Origin: Nissolia schottii
Lineage: Eukaryota; Streptophyta; Magnoliopsida; Fabales; Fabaceae
Length of the DNA: 64,000 nt
Direction of reading: 5' to 3'
NCBI GenBank assembly: GCA_003254905.1
Contig: QANU01077762.1
Coordinates: 7,344-71,343 of the forward strand
Positions 22,741-33,838 of the stretch are shown piece by piece. Position numbers and translations under genes: made by a program. Position 1 is the stretch's first letter. Each line of letters begins with the position of its first letter. The notes beneath the pieces are model-generated. The model saw only the letters and a list, made by a program, of their open reading frames with translations. It was not told where the DNA came from and did no database searches.

Positions 22741-24560
22741 CTCTTTTGATAATTAATTGTATTACATTAGTGACTATCATAGAACTTTTAAGTTGTCACA
22801 CTACATTTCTTTTGAAAAGACTTGGAAAAGTTTCCTTTGTTGTGCACAATAATCATTGTTTTTATAACTTCAAAAACATACAAATGCTGGCACATCGCGT
22901 TAGCAAGTTCTTCAAAAGATTTATTATCATGATGATTACAATAATTTTATTATTACATTTACCCTTTAGTTCACTAAATTTTTAAGCTATAATATTTCTT
23001 ACTTTAATGGAGGTTCTATATATTGTCACTTCTATTTAATTAATTTAAAATATTTTTCTTCCTTCCTCGATGAAACTAAATGTTTAAAATTATTTTTATT
23101 ATAACTATTATTTTTTAAAAAATTTCTTACAAATTTTTTTTTCTTATCATCAGACTTTTAATTATTTTATGTTACAACTAAGTATTATATGAATTTGTAA
23201 ATTTTTTAATGCACAAAATAGCATAGCTTAAAAGGTATGTGAAGTATAAATTGAATTCAACGTCTAAACATTTATTGCTATCATGATAGTAAACATGACT
23301 TTATTTGAATTATATTTTTATAATTTTTGTTACTTAAACATTTAGCCTAATATATTCTGTCTAAAAATTGTGAAGTTAACCATTTTTATTAATGCAATTA
23401 GAGAACATATCAAAAGATATTTTAGAGAAATTAGTGAAACAAACTTATTTGTTTAAGGTTTAATGATACGTTTGTTTCAGCTTATATGATTAAAAAAAAA
23501 AACAATTTTTGTAGCTTAAATAATCAATTTTTGTATATTTAGATAATTTTTTAAAAAATTATCTAAATTTAAAATAAATATTTTTAGCTTTTAAGCATAA
23601 GGTAACGAAATAGTTTTTGGAATTTCAATTCTATAACAAAAATTAACTTTTGTATCACTTTTTTTAAGCTAAAACGAACACACCCTAAATTTATATTAAA
23701 TGTGTACTTTTATAAGGTAAAAAAAAACTTGGTTAATGTCATAAAAAAAAACTAAGGATAGATTAAAAAGCATTACTCCACTTATAGTTTTTGAAAGATT
23801 TCTTATCCTCTTACCTCATCAAACTTGATTTTCCTTTTAACGAAATTCTTCTTTTCAAAAAATGTCATAAAAAACTAAAAATCAACAGCGATAGTAAACA
23901 TATTAAAAACACTTTAAATAAATTTAGAAGTTATAATAAAAATAAATTTGAAAACTAATTTGATTAAGGAAGGAAGTTCAATGTTCAAAGTTTTTCTTTG
24001 GGCTACTGTGCTTTTGAAGCATTGATCTCTTGGCGCATTGTCCCGAATGTAAGTGTATAATGTGTGGGCTTTAAGCTCCATATCAGAGGTTCATCTCTTT
24101 TTGTATTGCCCTATGGAGATATTTTTGGAAACAGGTTTTTTTGGGATCTTTGAGGAGGGTGTGTCCTATGAACTTATCTTTTTTTTTTCCTTACAAAAGC
24201 TTACATGTTTTGGCTTCCGGAAAGAAGCAAAGATCTTGTAGTAGTCATTGGTTTTTATTATGCTTCTGTGTATACATGGTTGCACAGGAATGCTAAAAAT
24301 GTTAATGATTCCTTTTCAATTGTTGACTTTATTTGAGATGAGATTGCTTTTTAGGCATCCTTTGGTGCTTTGCCCATTATCAATTAAATGATAATCCTAC
24401 TTTCGATATAGAAATGATTTACATGTCTTTGTTTAATGGTTTATTCACAAAATTCGGTTTTTTTTTTCTTTCTCTCCTTTCTTATTTTAATGCCTATTAT
24501 ATATTCATGAATAATGATATTCATATATTATAATACGTGCTTAGTGCTCAATACTTTAAA
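22741..24560. other. AT-rich intergenic upstream of the CNL gene; no gene seen
   Basis: This is AT-rich with many homopolymer tracts. A 62-codon frame at 24053-24241 shows no family features. The only structured element noted is the foldback sequence at about 23464-23693. Confidence 0.5.
23464..23693. mobile_element. foldback MITE-like element with central perfect palindrome
   Basis: The left end gatacgtttgtttcagctta and the right end ttaagctaaaacgaacacac are loosely inverted (cgtttgtttcagctta against gtgtgttcgttttagctta). Near the middle, tagataattttttaaaaaattatcta is self-complementary. No clean TSD was found, so the boundaries are approximate and the superfamily is unassigned. Confidence 0.5.
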
Positions 24561-24564
24561 AGAT

Positions 24565-24990
24565 TGTCCGGAACTCCCTGAGAACCAATTTAGAGCATTC
24601 ACTCTAAATAGATTAAATTTATATTTGATCAACCAACCTTCTTTTATTGAGGGAAAGAAAATGATTTCAAATTGTTAAAGAATAAAAATAAATATATTCT
24701 ATATCTTAGATTGATCTTATTTGTTTTAGTTTATTTTATGTTGATTTACTTTCATCATGCGTTCATTCTCTTTTTAGCTTATAAATAAGAACATCTCTAT
24801 GTAATGAAACACACACACAACTATTTAGTGTCTCTTGGATTTTTTTTCCCTCTTCTCTCTATGAAGCTCAACACAAGTGCTTCAATATTCACTGATCCAC
24901 ACCCAGATTAGTACATATTTTTCTTAATTGGTTTGCTTTCACTTGCCACATTCTAGGGAAGGAGGTGTTTGCATGATATACAGAAAGCAG
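24565..24990 (+). promoter_or_regulatory. 5' flank of the CNL gene, with TATA-like box
   Basis: A candidate TATA box (ttataaata, 24779-24787) lies ~205 bp before the CNL start codon. The block at 24575-24640 (gagaaccaatttagagcatt) is conserved upstream of the broken paralogue at 17040-17105, so the duplication included the promoter region. ttctagggaaggaggtg near 24952 could be a 3' splice site of a 5' UTR intron. Evidence is by motif and paralogue comparison only. Confidence 0.45.
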
Positions 24991-24991
24991 C

Positions 24992-25549
24992 ATGGATCCA
25001 TGTTCATCTAAAGTTGTAGATAAAGCCGCAAATTTTGCACTAGATGCGAGTATTCGGCAAGTAGATTACATTAGCCATTACAACGGGCATGTTGAGAAAC
25101 TAAAGCAAAAAGTTACTGCTCTTGAGAAGGCTAGAAAAAGGGTGGAAGACAAAGTTAATCGTGCTGAAGACAACGCATACGTAATTAAAGAAGATGTTCA
25201 AGAATGGCTTGAGAAAATGGCGGGAAATATAAAAGAATGCAAGGAGTTTCTGGGTGATGAAGGCCACACAAAGACAGGGTGTTCTAGGGGTATTCTTCCT
25301 TTCTTGTGGTATAGGCATAGACTAGGAAGGAAGGCATTGAAGCGGGCAGAGGAAGTCAACAACTTTCTTATAGATAACCCCGAGCCTTATGAAATTGCAA
25401 GTCCGCAGAATCCAAATGATACAAATATTGATATTGCTGGTTATGTTGAATTTGGTTCAAGAAAAAAGACAATGGAAGAGATAATGGGAAAACTAAAAGA
25501 CCCCACTGTGAGAATGATTGGAGTGTGTAACATCCCGGCTTTCCCTTAG
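24992..25549 (+). pseudogene. CC domain of a CNL resistance gene, truncated by an LTR insertion
   Basis: The ATG at 24992 opens a 185-codon frame. Residues 1-178 are native. They form the coiled-coil N-terminus of a CC-NB-LRR immune receptor: a heptad-rich segment around residues 30-65 (HVEKLKQKVTALEKARKRVE), EDVQEWLEKM near 70, GRKALKRAEEVNNFL near 115, and the pre-P-loop lead-in SRKKTMEEIM...VRMIGV. In this family MIGV is normally followed by the Walker A P-loop. Here codon 179 onward is LTR sequence giving CNIPAFP and a stop, so NB-ARC and LRR are lost. A CC-only protein could still be made if transcribed; CC domains can signal or interfere on their own, but this is inference. Related LRR exons lie 35 kb away at 60343. 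Confidence 0.9.
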
Positions 25550-28158
25550 AAAGATTTTTGCTTAATTTATAACTCTGGCCTGGCTGAAATCATAAAGAAA
25601 TAGGATTAGGGGACAGGGACAATTAATTATAAGGCTTACTTCCCTTAAACTTGGAAGAAAACTATGAGGTTAATTAAGATCGCACGGGACCCCGCGAGGT
25701 TCATGCCCAGTTTCGGTGTAAACGAGAATCCGGTTGAGGGACAAAGGGATTTGTGAAGTATAGGCTGACAGAAATAAGCCCCCGGATACCTTGTTTCGGT
25801 GCGCTATGCTGACCAGAAAGATTTGTAGATTGCAGATATATATTTGGTATATTTTCTGGAGACCCGTGTGAGGACCAGTGACGATAATAGGCGATGAAAC
25901 GTGACCTGAACGGAACAGAGGCTAGGATATTTTAAATAATTATAATAAATAATAATATAATAATAATAATAATAATAATATAAAAGAAAATAAAAGAGCA
26001 GGGGACCACAACTATAAAAGGCCTCCGTTTGCCCCTGTTGCAAACAACGGAAAAATTTAGAAAATTTAGAACTTTAGTTAATCTCTTTCAATTTTCCATT
26101 TTCTAGTACCGTTCGAGTACATCGCGAGAGTGCTGTCGGACTTCCAAAAATTTCTTAGAGCATACCACTGCGACAAGGATTTTCTCTGCTATCATCCTAC
26201 CGACTCCAAATCTGCATAGGAAGTGGGTAACTCTAAGCCCACTGTCTATGTGGTTTAATTTTTAACTGTGTATATGTTATTTTGTACATTGGACTATAAA
26301 AATGTTAAGTAGTATTTTGGGGAAGTATAGGGTGAAAAGGGTTTTGGGAAATTCTGATGAATGAAATGCATAACTGTACTGATTGGAACCCTAGGAATAG
26401 TGAACTTCTGGAGAAAATGAGAACTGAAGTCTCGGGACCCTATATCATCAGCTTTCAATCGATTGAATTCTTATTCAATCGAATGAAGGAAAATCCTCGG
26501 ATTTCAATTGATTGAATCCCAAGTCCATTCGAATAAAAGAACTCGGAAGGTTTCAATCGATTGAAACCCCGTCTCAATCGAATGAAAGAACTCGCAGGGA
26601 TTCATTCGAATGTAACCCTAGACATTCAAATGAAACCTGAGGGACTTGAGATTTTAGTGGTTCCAATGAGTCAGGGTATGTCTATTTTGGTACATGAAAG
26701 CATGCATCATGAGGAAATGACCGTCATAGGAGTTAAGACGACCCTAGATCACTAGAGGTATTCACTTAAACTTAAAGGTACATAATTGAACCCTAGGAAA
26801 TAAAGCAGAGAACTAAGGCCCCAATCACCAAGGATTCGGCCAGCCTTAGTCAGAGTCAATAGTTATATGATTAGGAAGATCCCATTCTCTTGGCACATCT
26901 TACAGACACGCCCCTCACCAATTCGGCAAGCTGGATTGGTCAGAGCAACGCAGGTAGAGATACCTGATTCAAAAAGTAAAGAGAACGGGCCAAGGCCCGA
27001 GAGGAAAGAAAGAGAACAGGACAAGTCCTGTAAGAAAGAAAGGGGGACCCCACTAAAGAGAAGAGTACAGAGAAAGACGACCACGCCTGATCGCACCCAA
27101 GGGCCGGTCCCTCACCATTCTTGTAAGGGGGATGGTTGCACCTATTGTATTCGATGATTTCCTCCTATGAGCCTTACATGGTTAGCTACCATTCCGGTAA
27201 AAAGCTCTGCCGGGTTGATACAATAGCGGCAAGAAAGAGGTTATAACCTAGGCCACGGTTACATGGGTGAAAGGACTAAGAAGAAGGATGCTAACCCGGG
27301 TGAGCCGGTATGCGTAAGAGATTCCCAGATTCCCTCATGCACTATATAGTCACATGTATGATTAAGAGATTGAATGTATGAGAATATGTATGTATGTATA
27401 TCTGCTTATGCATTATGTATATCTGTTCATGCATTATGTATCGTCAAGGGAACGACCCAAGACGAATAGTATGTCTGTAGTAGCAACGTAAAGTTAATGA
27501 GCACGAAGCCTAGATAATAATAAGAATAGTACTCCAATCACTTAGTAACACAGGTAAAGCTGCCCAGAGCATAGGACCAAGAAAATAAACAGTAGGGGGT
27601 TAGTTGCATACACACTTAGAATAATCTCTGAGCAGCCTGGAGAATAACCGAGGGATCAAAAGCCACGATTGAAATGTTGCTCACTGAGAACCTACCATTC
27701 TCACCCCTACTCGTTTATGGCTCGAGGAACTGATGATGAGTCTTACTATGCTGATGTTGTGGAGCCCGAGGAGAACCTCTGAAGAAGCATCTAGCTGACT
27801 ATGTAGTAGTTGTAGGATATAGAATAACTGTACTGTTATCATCTGTGTATTGGTAATGTAATATGACTATTATCTGGTGTGTATGTGTATGTATGCGGAG
27901 GACCCGCTGTGTATGTAACGTTATGTATGCACCGACCTGAACTTAACCTAATGATGGTACCGTTTGTTATGTTATTCTATCGCACTCACGGCTCTTATGT
28001 TACAAACCGTATACGTGAAGGAAAACAAAAGAAAAAAAATGGGTCCTTATTTTCTTGAACTAGTACTTTTGAAAACCCCAAAGAAGTTACCAGGAAGTAA
28101 ACAACCTAGTGAGTATTACGTACGACTTGAGCGTACGGAATCGGCTAGGGGTGTTTCA
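25526..28158 (+). mobile_element. 5' LTR of a Tekay-type element inserted in the CNL gene
   Basis: It starts TGTAACATCCCGGCTTTCCC directly after the codons for MIGV and ends ggggtgtttca at 28158, two bases before the primer-binding site. It is 2633 bp. The start resembles the Tekay LTR ends at 33509 and 39459 (reverse strand). Single-copy gctaacccgggtgagccggt at ~27289-27308 matches the unit that is tandemly repeated in the LTR at 36510. The left flank is gagtg (25521-25525). No matching 3' LTR was found. Confidence 0.85.
26455..26640. repeat. cluster of TCAATCGATTGA / CATTCGAATG words in the LTR
   Basis: ttcaatcgattgaa (26455), attcaatcgaatga (26473), ttcaattgattgaa (26501), ccattcgaataaa (26525), ttcaatcgattgaa (26549), ctcaatcgaatga (26572), ttcattcgaatg (26601) and cattcaaatga (26621) occur at roughly 20-30-bp steps. 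Some words match those in the unrelated Copia-like LTR at 18654-18936. Confidence 0.8.
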
Positions 28159-28160
28159 TT

Positions 28161-28178
28161 TGGTATCAAAGTAGTTTG
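28161..28178 (+). other. primer-binding site (initiator tRNA-Met type)
   Basis: tggtatcaaagtagtttg starts two bases after the LTR. It resembles the common plant gypsy/copia primer site TGGTATCAGAGC, complementary to initiator tRNA-Met, with a G-to-A change. Confidence 0.75.
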
Positions 28179-28327
28179 GTCCAAGTGAGCCTAAGGACTG
28201 AGCTGCGCTATGCTTCCGAGCATGATGCACAGTGTATACCATCCCAAGTTGCATGTTCTGGTTATATGTGCACTAGCTGTTCTTAAGACTGATCAACTCA
28301 GGATTTTGCAGGAGCTGATATTCAGAC

Positions 28328-29182
28328 ATGCCTCCAAGAAGGGATAACACGCCACATGAGCCTACTACCGCAGATCTTGCGAAAATATTGCAGGAAATGG
28401 TGCGAGCCACGCAGGCACAAGCTCAAGCCACGGCCCAAATTGCCGCCGCCACTGCTCAGCGGAACATCACTCCGGCTGCCCAAGAGATTGAGACCCTTCG
28501 GTATAGGGATTTTACACGGGCCAACCCGCCAGTGTTCGAAGGGCTAATGGATCCAGATTTGGTCCACGGCTGGGTTAGGAAAATAGAGCAAATTTTTTAG
28601 GATGTTCCCTGCACGGACTCTCAGAAGATTAAGTTTGCCTCCAGGAAGTTGGAAGGTGCTGCCCCGGAATGGTGGGACATGACAGGGCCGGCGGTGGAAC
28701 AGGAGGAGGTGGCAATGTCATGGGAGCAGTTCAAGATGGTTTTTATGGACAAGTATTTTCCTAGGGAGTTACAGGACCGAAAGGAGGCGGAGTTCTTGGA
28801 ACTAAAACAGGGGGCGATGAGCGTCGCAGAGTATACAGCGGTGTTCGAAAAGCTGTGCAAGTATTCCAGGATGAGTAGGTTCTACCCGGATGACAATTGG
28901 AAGTGTGCCAAATACCACCGGGGCCTGAAGCCAGAGCTGAGAGTGTTCCTGACGGGCCCAAGTGTGCGGGACTATGCCACGCTAGTAAACACCTGTTTGG
29001 CTCAGGAGGAAGCCAACCGGGACCTAGCAGAGGTGCGCAATGAGCGCAACAAGAGGAGGTTTGCAGAGATAGGGAGCTCACAAGAGGATCCACGGAAGAG
29101 AGGGTCGTTTCAAGCCCCGTTTCCAGCACGAGGAAGAGGACAGTATCCCCAACGGCCACCGCAAGGAATGGGGAGGTCGTAG
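28328..29182 (+). pseudogene. Tekay-type gag (5' element in the CNL gene)
   Basis: It starts MPPRRDNTPHEP, with a Gln/Ala-rich lead (QAQAQATAQIAAATAQ), then the Retrotrans_gag core: FEGLMDPDLVHGWVRKIEQIF, EWWDMTGPAV, WEQFKMVFMDKYFPRELQDR, FLELKQGAMSVAEYTAVFE, KYHRGLKPELR. An in-frame TAG at 28598-28600 interrupts the core, and another stop closes the frame at 29180-29182 after QGMGRS. Gag would form the virus-like particle shell; this copy is disabled. It closely resembles the gag at 42598-43732. Confidence 0.9.
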
Positions 29183-29669
29183 AACCCACCTGGACTGGGC
29201 CATCCATAACCCTGCTCTAGCCACCAGGAGCAGCAAACCAGAATCCGCCAGAGACCCAACCAGCCTGTTCAAAATGCCAGAGATTCCATGCGGGCAAATG
29301 CTTGGTAGGGAAGAACGTGTGTTACCGGTGCGGGCAGGGAGGTCATTTCGCCAGGGATTACGGAGCAGCTCCACTCGCGTCCCAACGTCAAGGCCGCGTC
29401 TTTACCATGGCTGCCGAGGAAGCCCAGAAAGAGGAAGGGCTGATCCTAGGTAAGTGTGACATAAATGGGAAATCATTGATTGCGTTGTATGACTCAGGAG
29501 CCTCGCACTCCTTTATCTCTTACGGCAGTGTGGAAGAGTTACATTTATCTCCCACGATGCTACCGTATACTCTGTCAGTGTCGATGCATACTGTACCACC
29601 TGTTAGGACATGTCATGTGTGCTTGAGGTGCCCGTTTCAGCTACAGGAAAGGAAATTCGTGGCTGATTT
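29183..29669 (+). pseudogene. gag zinc knuckle and protease N-terminal part
   Basis: After stops near 29180-29215 the frame resumes with CYRCGQGGHFARDY, whose final zinc ligand is Y instead of C. The retropepsin active-site block LIALYDSGASHSFIS follows (DSGA, near 29490). The protease frame is cut at 29669 by a solo LTR after FVAD. Its C-terminal part lies at 33515. Confidence 0.88.
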
Positions 29670-30547
29670 TGTAACACCCCTGCTAACTGCCCACTTCCAT
29701 GGTAGTAAGCAATGCTCACAGGGTTGTTATTCGTTGTGTAGGGTTACTTATAGCCCTTACTTTTACCTTTGCAAATATTTATTACGCGAAAATAGGGACC
29801 AACTTGAAAATCGTTCGTGTGCTTAGCAAGTCATAAATTAGGAGCCATGTGTGATTAAAAGAATATATAGCAATAGTCGCTAGCGTCTACCCCAATTAGG
29901 TAAAGATCATAGTGGGACATGAGGAACCGGTGTATATATATATTTAATTACAATCAAGGTCCCAAGACACAGTTACACATCAGACTTAATAATAAATAAT
30001 TATACAGAGTATAAAAGTCATAAAACATAATACAAAACATTTGTCGCCTTAGCGCGACCGTAGTCCTTTTGCTTCAGCTCCGATCTACAGCTCTCTGTTG
30101 CCTACCATGCGTCCCTTGGGTCAAGCTCCTCGCTATGTCCACCTGGATCCATAACCGAGTGGGGGTGAGAACACTTAGTCCTCAGTGGGGTTCCTGGGCT
30201 CTACCTATCGCTTCATTTCTCGGTTATCCTCCAGGTCGCTCAGGTGTTTCTAAGTGATCATGCATACTAACATCCTACTGATTATTATCTGGCCTAAGGT
30301 CCTGAACGGCTTTATCTACTTTACTAGGTGACTGGGGAACTAGTCTTGCTTACTAAGTTCTCGTGCTTATTTACTTTTCTTGCGTACATACATAGCCGTC
30401 TCGAGCGTTCTCTTGACGGTATTTACTTCATACACATGCTCATATACATTATCATATACTTATACATTACATACTCATTCATCATACCATTTCATATTCA
30501 TTCATTCCATACTTTATGCATGCTAACTTTGAGACTCTCTCATGCGT

Positions 30548-30660
30548 ACCGGCTAGCTAATGGACCGGGGCGCATCCTGCTTTCCATGCTCTCGGCTAAC
30601 TAATGGACCGAGGCTGCGTCGGCTCCCAGCTAACTAATGGACCAGGGCCGCGCTGAGTCT
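30548..30660. repeat. three ~35-45-bp tandem units in the solo LTR
   Basis: ggctagctaatggaccgggg, ggctaactaatggaccgagg and agctaactaatggaccaggg occur in succession, each followed by a G/C-rich cgc-containing tail. The position corresponds to the tandem-repeat sites in the other Tekay LTRs. Confidence 0.75.
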
Positions 30661-31325
30661 TTCACACTCATGTAGATGCGGCCAAACATCTACAACCTGC
30701 TTCTGTCCTTTGATTGATGTCGACCAGGCAGCGCTATAACCTGAGTGGTTGCGAACCACCGCGGATAACTAATGTTCCGTCTTCGATCATCAATAGAGAT
30801 AACCGTCCACCTAGTGGGAGGGCGAGGGGTTGGCCCTATGACACAACCAAGTGGAGACCCATACATCATCATCATCATATCATTAACATTTCTTAGGTGT
30901 GACGTCACCCTTTTTCATTCATCATTTCCTTTCTTTCTTTCTTGTCATTCTGTTCTCACGAGCCAGGCGTGAACTCCTGGTCCTCGTGCTTATTCATTCT
31001 TTATTTCTTTCTTTTCCTTCCTTATCCTTAACCAATCCACCCCTGTGTGGGGACTGGTGAGGGGCGTGTCCGCCAAGAGAGATACCTAGTATCATATAAC
31101 TACACACTGATTCCCTAAGGTTCAATTATGCTCTTTAACCTTTACGTGATTAACCTCTAGTTCTCATGATGCATGATACCATAAACATTATAATCCTAAC
31201 CATTCTAAATGCAATGTTCCACATACATCTTACATATTACATACATCCATCAAGTACAGTAGTTAAATCATTTCTTGTTGGACTATGTGCCCAAGACAGT
31301 TTCCATGAGCTCCCGGCCTCACAGG

Positions 31326-31463
31326 CCGCTCAGCGTGACCTTGGGTCCGCTCAACGGTCCCTAAGACTCGTTCCTCCATTTTTTCAAAATCATTTTCAAA
31401 GGGCTCTCAGGCCGCTCAGCGGTTCACGAGATCGCTCAGCGACTCATGAGGCCGCTCAGCGAT
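31326..31463. repeat. cluster of CGCTCAGCG words in the Tekay solo LTR
   Basis: Copies lie at ~31327, 31348 (one-off, CGCTCAACG), 31413, 31433 and 31453. They are separated by agatc/atgaggc text. It is the same word as in the Athila-like LTRs, although the LTRs are otherwise unrelated. Confidence 0.8.
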
Positions 31464-33509
31464 ACCTGGGCGAACAACATCATACTCCTTTGGTTTTTCT
31501 TAGTTTCTTTCCATCCTTTTTCATGGACACTTCTTGGGTTTCTCACACATATTCCAACCAATAAAATCCTAGCTAGTCCAGGTCACAAGACCCTTCAGAA
31601 TCATCTCCCTAAGTCCTAGCATAACATTTCTAACATAATTTATCATAAGGCATACAAGCACATAAACCCATACAAGCAAACATAAGCCACCAAGGGGTGA
31701 CCAAGCCAAGTTTACCCACCTTCTTTAGAGGCTTTGAAGGCAGATTGGATGATGAGAAAGTTGGGGGAGCGGTCCTCCGAGTGCAGAGCTCCTGCCTGGC
31801 TTCCGTTCGGCTCTCCCTCGGTTCTGACGGTTCCGGTTGGCTCCAGGCTTGCTCCTAGCTTGCCTGGACTCCTCCTTGCTCCTCTTGGCCGAAATTTCAG
31901 CAAGCTCCCTTGGGGTTTTGGTGTGATTTTCGTGGGTTTGGGTTAGGGGGTTCCTGGAGGAAGTGAACTGGGTTTAAGGCAGGCGGTGTCTAGGTCTCCG
32001 GTTTGGCCGAACAGCAGTCGATCGGGCAAACGGACAGAGTTCTGGCAAGGTTTCTAATTTTTCTATGCAATTTTCGGATTTGGGGAGGGGGGTATTTATT
32101 GCCCAAGGCTGGATGGTCATTTTACCATTTTACCCTTGGCAAAAATTACCAAAATGCCATTATAATTTAATTTCCTAATTATTTAATTAGTTTGGATAAT
32201 TATGAAGTCAAATCAAGTCAAATCAATGAATATTTAATTATTTTTTCTAAAAATCTGGTCTTCCCACGTGGTCAATGCAGGTGTGGGTCCCACTCAGTCC
32301 CGTTTCGCTCGTTTCCGGTCGTTCGCAGTGCCGGTGTGTCGCGCATGGTCGTCCGAAAAATATTCTGCTTATACCGTCGCGATCGTCTAATTTCCCTCTT
32401 CCTACGAATATTATTTTTAGAAGGTGTTTGTGAATTTTTCTCCGGGGGATTATTCTTCACAGATACCTTTAGCACACCGGTAAGCGTCGGTGACGACAAC
32501 CGCCAGTTCAGCTTGCATTTCTGCGATCGCCTAGTCCTCCTAATGAGGTTGTGGGACTAATTTAAGGTATTTGAAACTTTTCCCCGGTACCGGTTGGGTT
32601 CCAGGGACTTGGAACTCTCTGCTCAATTCTACAGGCTAAACGGAGCCGTTCTAATGTCTGCAGAATCGTCCGAAAGTGAACAGAATTCCGTCTGGCGGAC
32701 GTTTTAAGTTTTCTACCCAATGCTAAAGGTCAAGGGGAATCATTTGAGTGTCAGCAGAATTTTGGAAAACTAAACAGATTAATTTCTACAGACACTCGTG
32801 TCCTTTGGGCTTCAGGCTTCCACTTTCTTGACGTCTCCAGCGTCACTCGCGGTTTTGGGCATCCTCTCTTATCTCTAAGCTCTCGGGTATTCCATACTCT
32901 TTTTATCCCTTCTAGATTCTCCCTTTTCACCTTAATATCTTAGGGTTATAATTCCACCCTCCATCGCTTCTGATTCCATATTCTCCTCTCTTCTCTCATA
33001 CACTTAGCACCTCTTTCCGCTCAAGTTTACTACACTTTCTTTTGTCCTCTAGAGCCCCACTTGTCGTACTTTTCTTGATGAAACCTAAATTGGATTATAC
33101 ATCCATACTCAGACTTGATCCCCTCACACTTGATTGTTATTCCATCTTCTTAGACTTATGTTTATACCTTCAACCGTAGTTGTACTCTTACCTACGTCCT
33201 TAAGCCCATTTATGCGATGTATACGTGTCCTCTTGAACTTAGTTATTCCACTGCCTTGCTCACTCGACGCTCATGCACTCCTCTCTTTACTTTATTGTAT
33301 TCCTACATCTGCTCAATATGCCTTATTCTTCCCCTTTGAGATTCCAAAGCCTAACCTTCCTACATCTTGCACTTGTTTACTCTAGCCACATAGTCACAGG
33401 CGTCCCAATGCTTGACAGACACCTGCCGCTCACGCTTCACACCTCTAAAAGGGTTCATAACCGAATTTATTATGCGAAATCTTTGCTAAGGGAAAACTGG
33501 GATGTTACA

Positions 33510-33838
33510 GATTTGATTTGCCTTCCCCTAGTTGGATTGGACGTCATACTAGGGATGGACTAGTTAAAGGTCAACGGAGTGGTGTTGGATTGCACCAATA
33601 AACTAGTGATTTTCCCTTCGCGAGTCGCGAACTTGTCAATGTGGGACGACGAGCTGCCAATATTGTACTGTTGCTAGTTGGAGAATCAAGGGTACGAATT
33701 TATGCATCCTCAACGCCAATGCTATGTCGCTTGGAGCTTCCAGTGTTAGTGCTCCTTAGTTTAAAGATATTCCAAGTAAGAGGAGGTCTCAGCACGTCGA
33801 TGTTGCCACGTTAGTGGTCCGTCAATCGAGTCAATCAT
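33510..33838 (+). pseudogene. Tekay-type protease C-terminal part and linker
   Basis: Text resumes in frame across the duplicated gattt with LPLVGLDVILGMD, the end of the retropepsin domain. A TAG then replaces the usual tryptophan codon. LKVNGVVLDCTNKLVIFPSR and further linker text to about 33830 follow. Reverse transcriptase is not found; homology ends abruptly at ~33838. Confidence 0.85.

Larger units (their letters stand above)
29670..33509 (-). mobile_element. inverted Tekay-type solo LTR, 3840 bp
   Basis: Plus strand starts TGTAACACCCCTGC and ends ACTGGGATGTTACA. Identical 5-bp TSDs gattt flank it at 29665-29669 and 33510-33514. In reverse orientation it shares 31570-31720 (text cacaagacccttcagaatca and caaggggtgaccaa) with the Tekay LTRs at 1, 36510 and 52347. 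It has no gag-pol, so it is a solo LTR. At 3.84 kb it is ~0.9 kb longer than the 36510 LTR, the extra sequence lying at its upstream (U3) end, 32560-33480. The open frames inside are chance frames. Confidence 0.9.
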
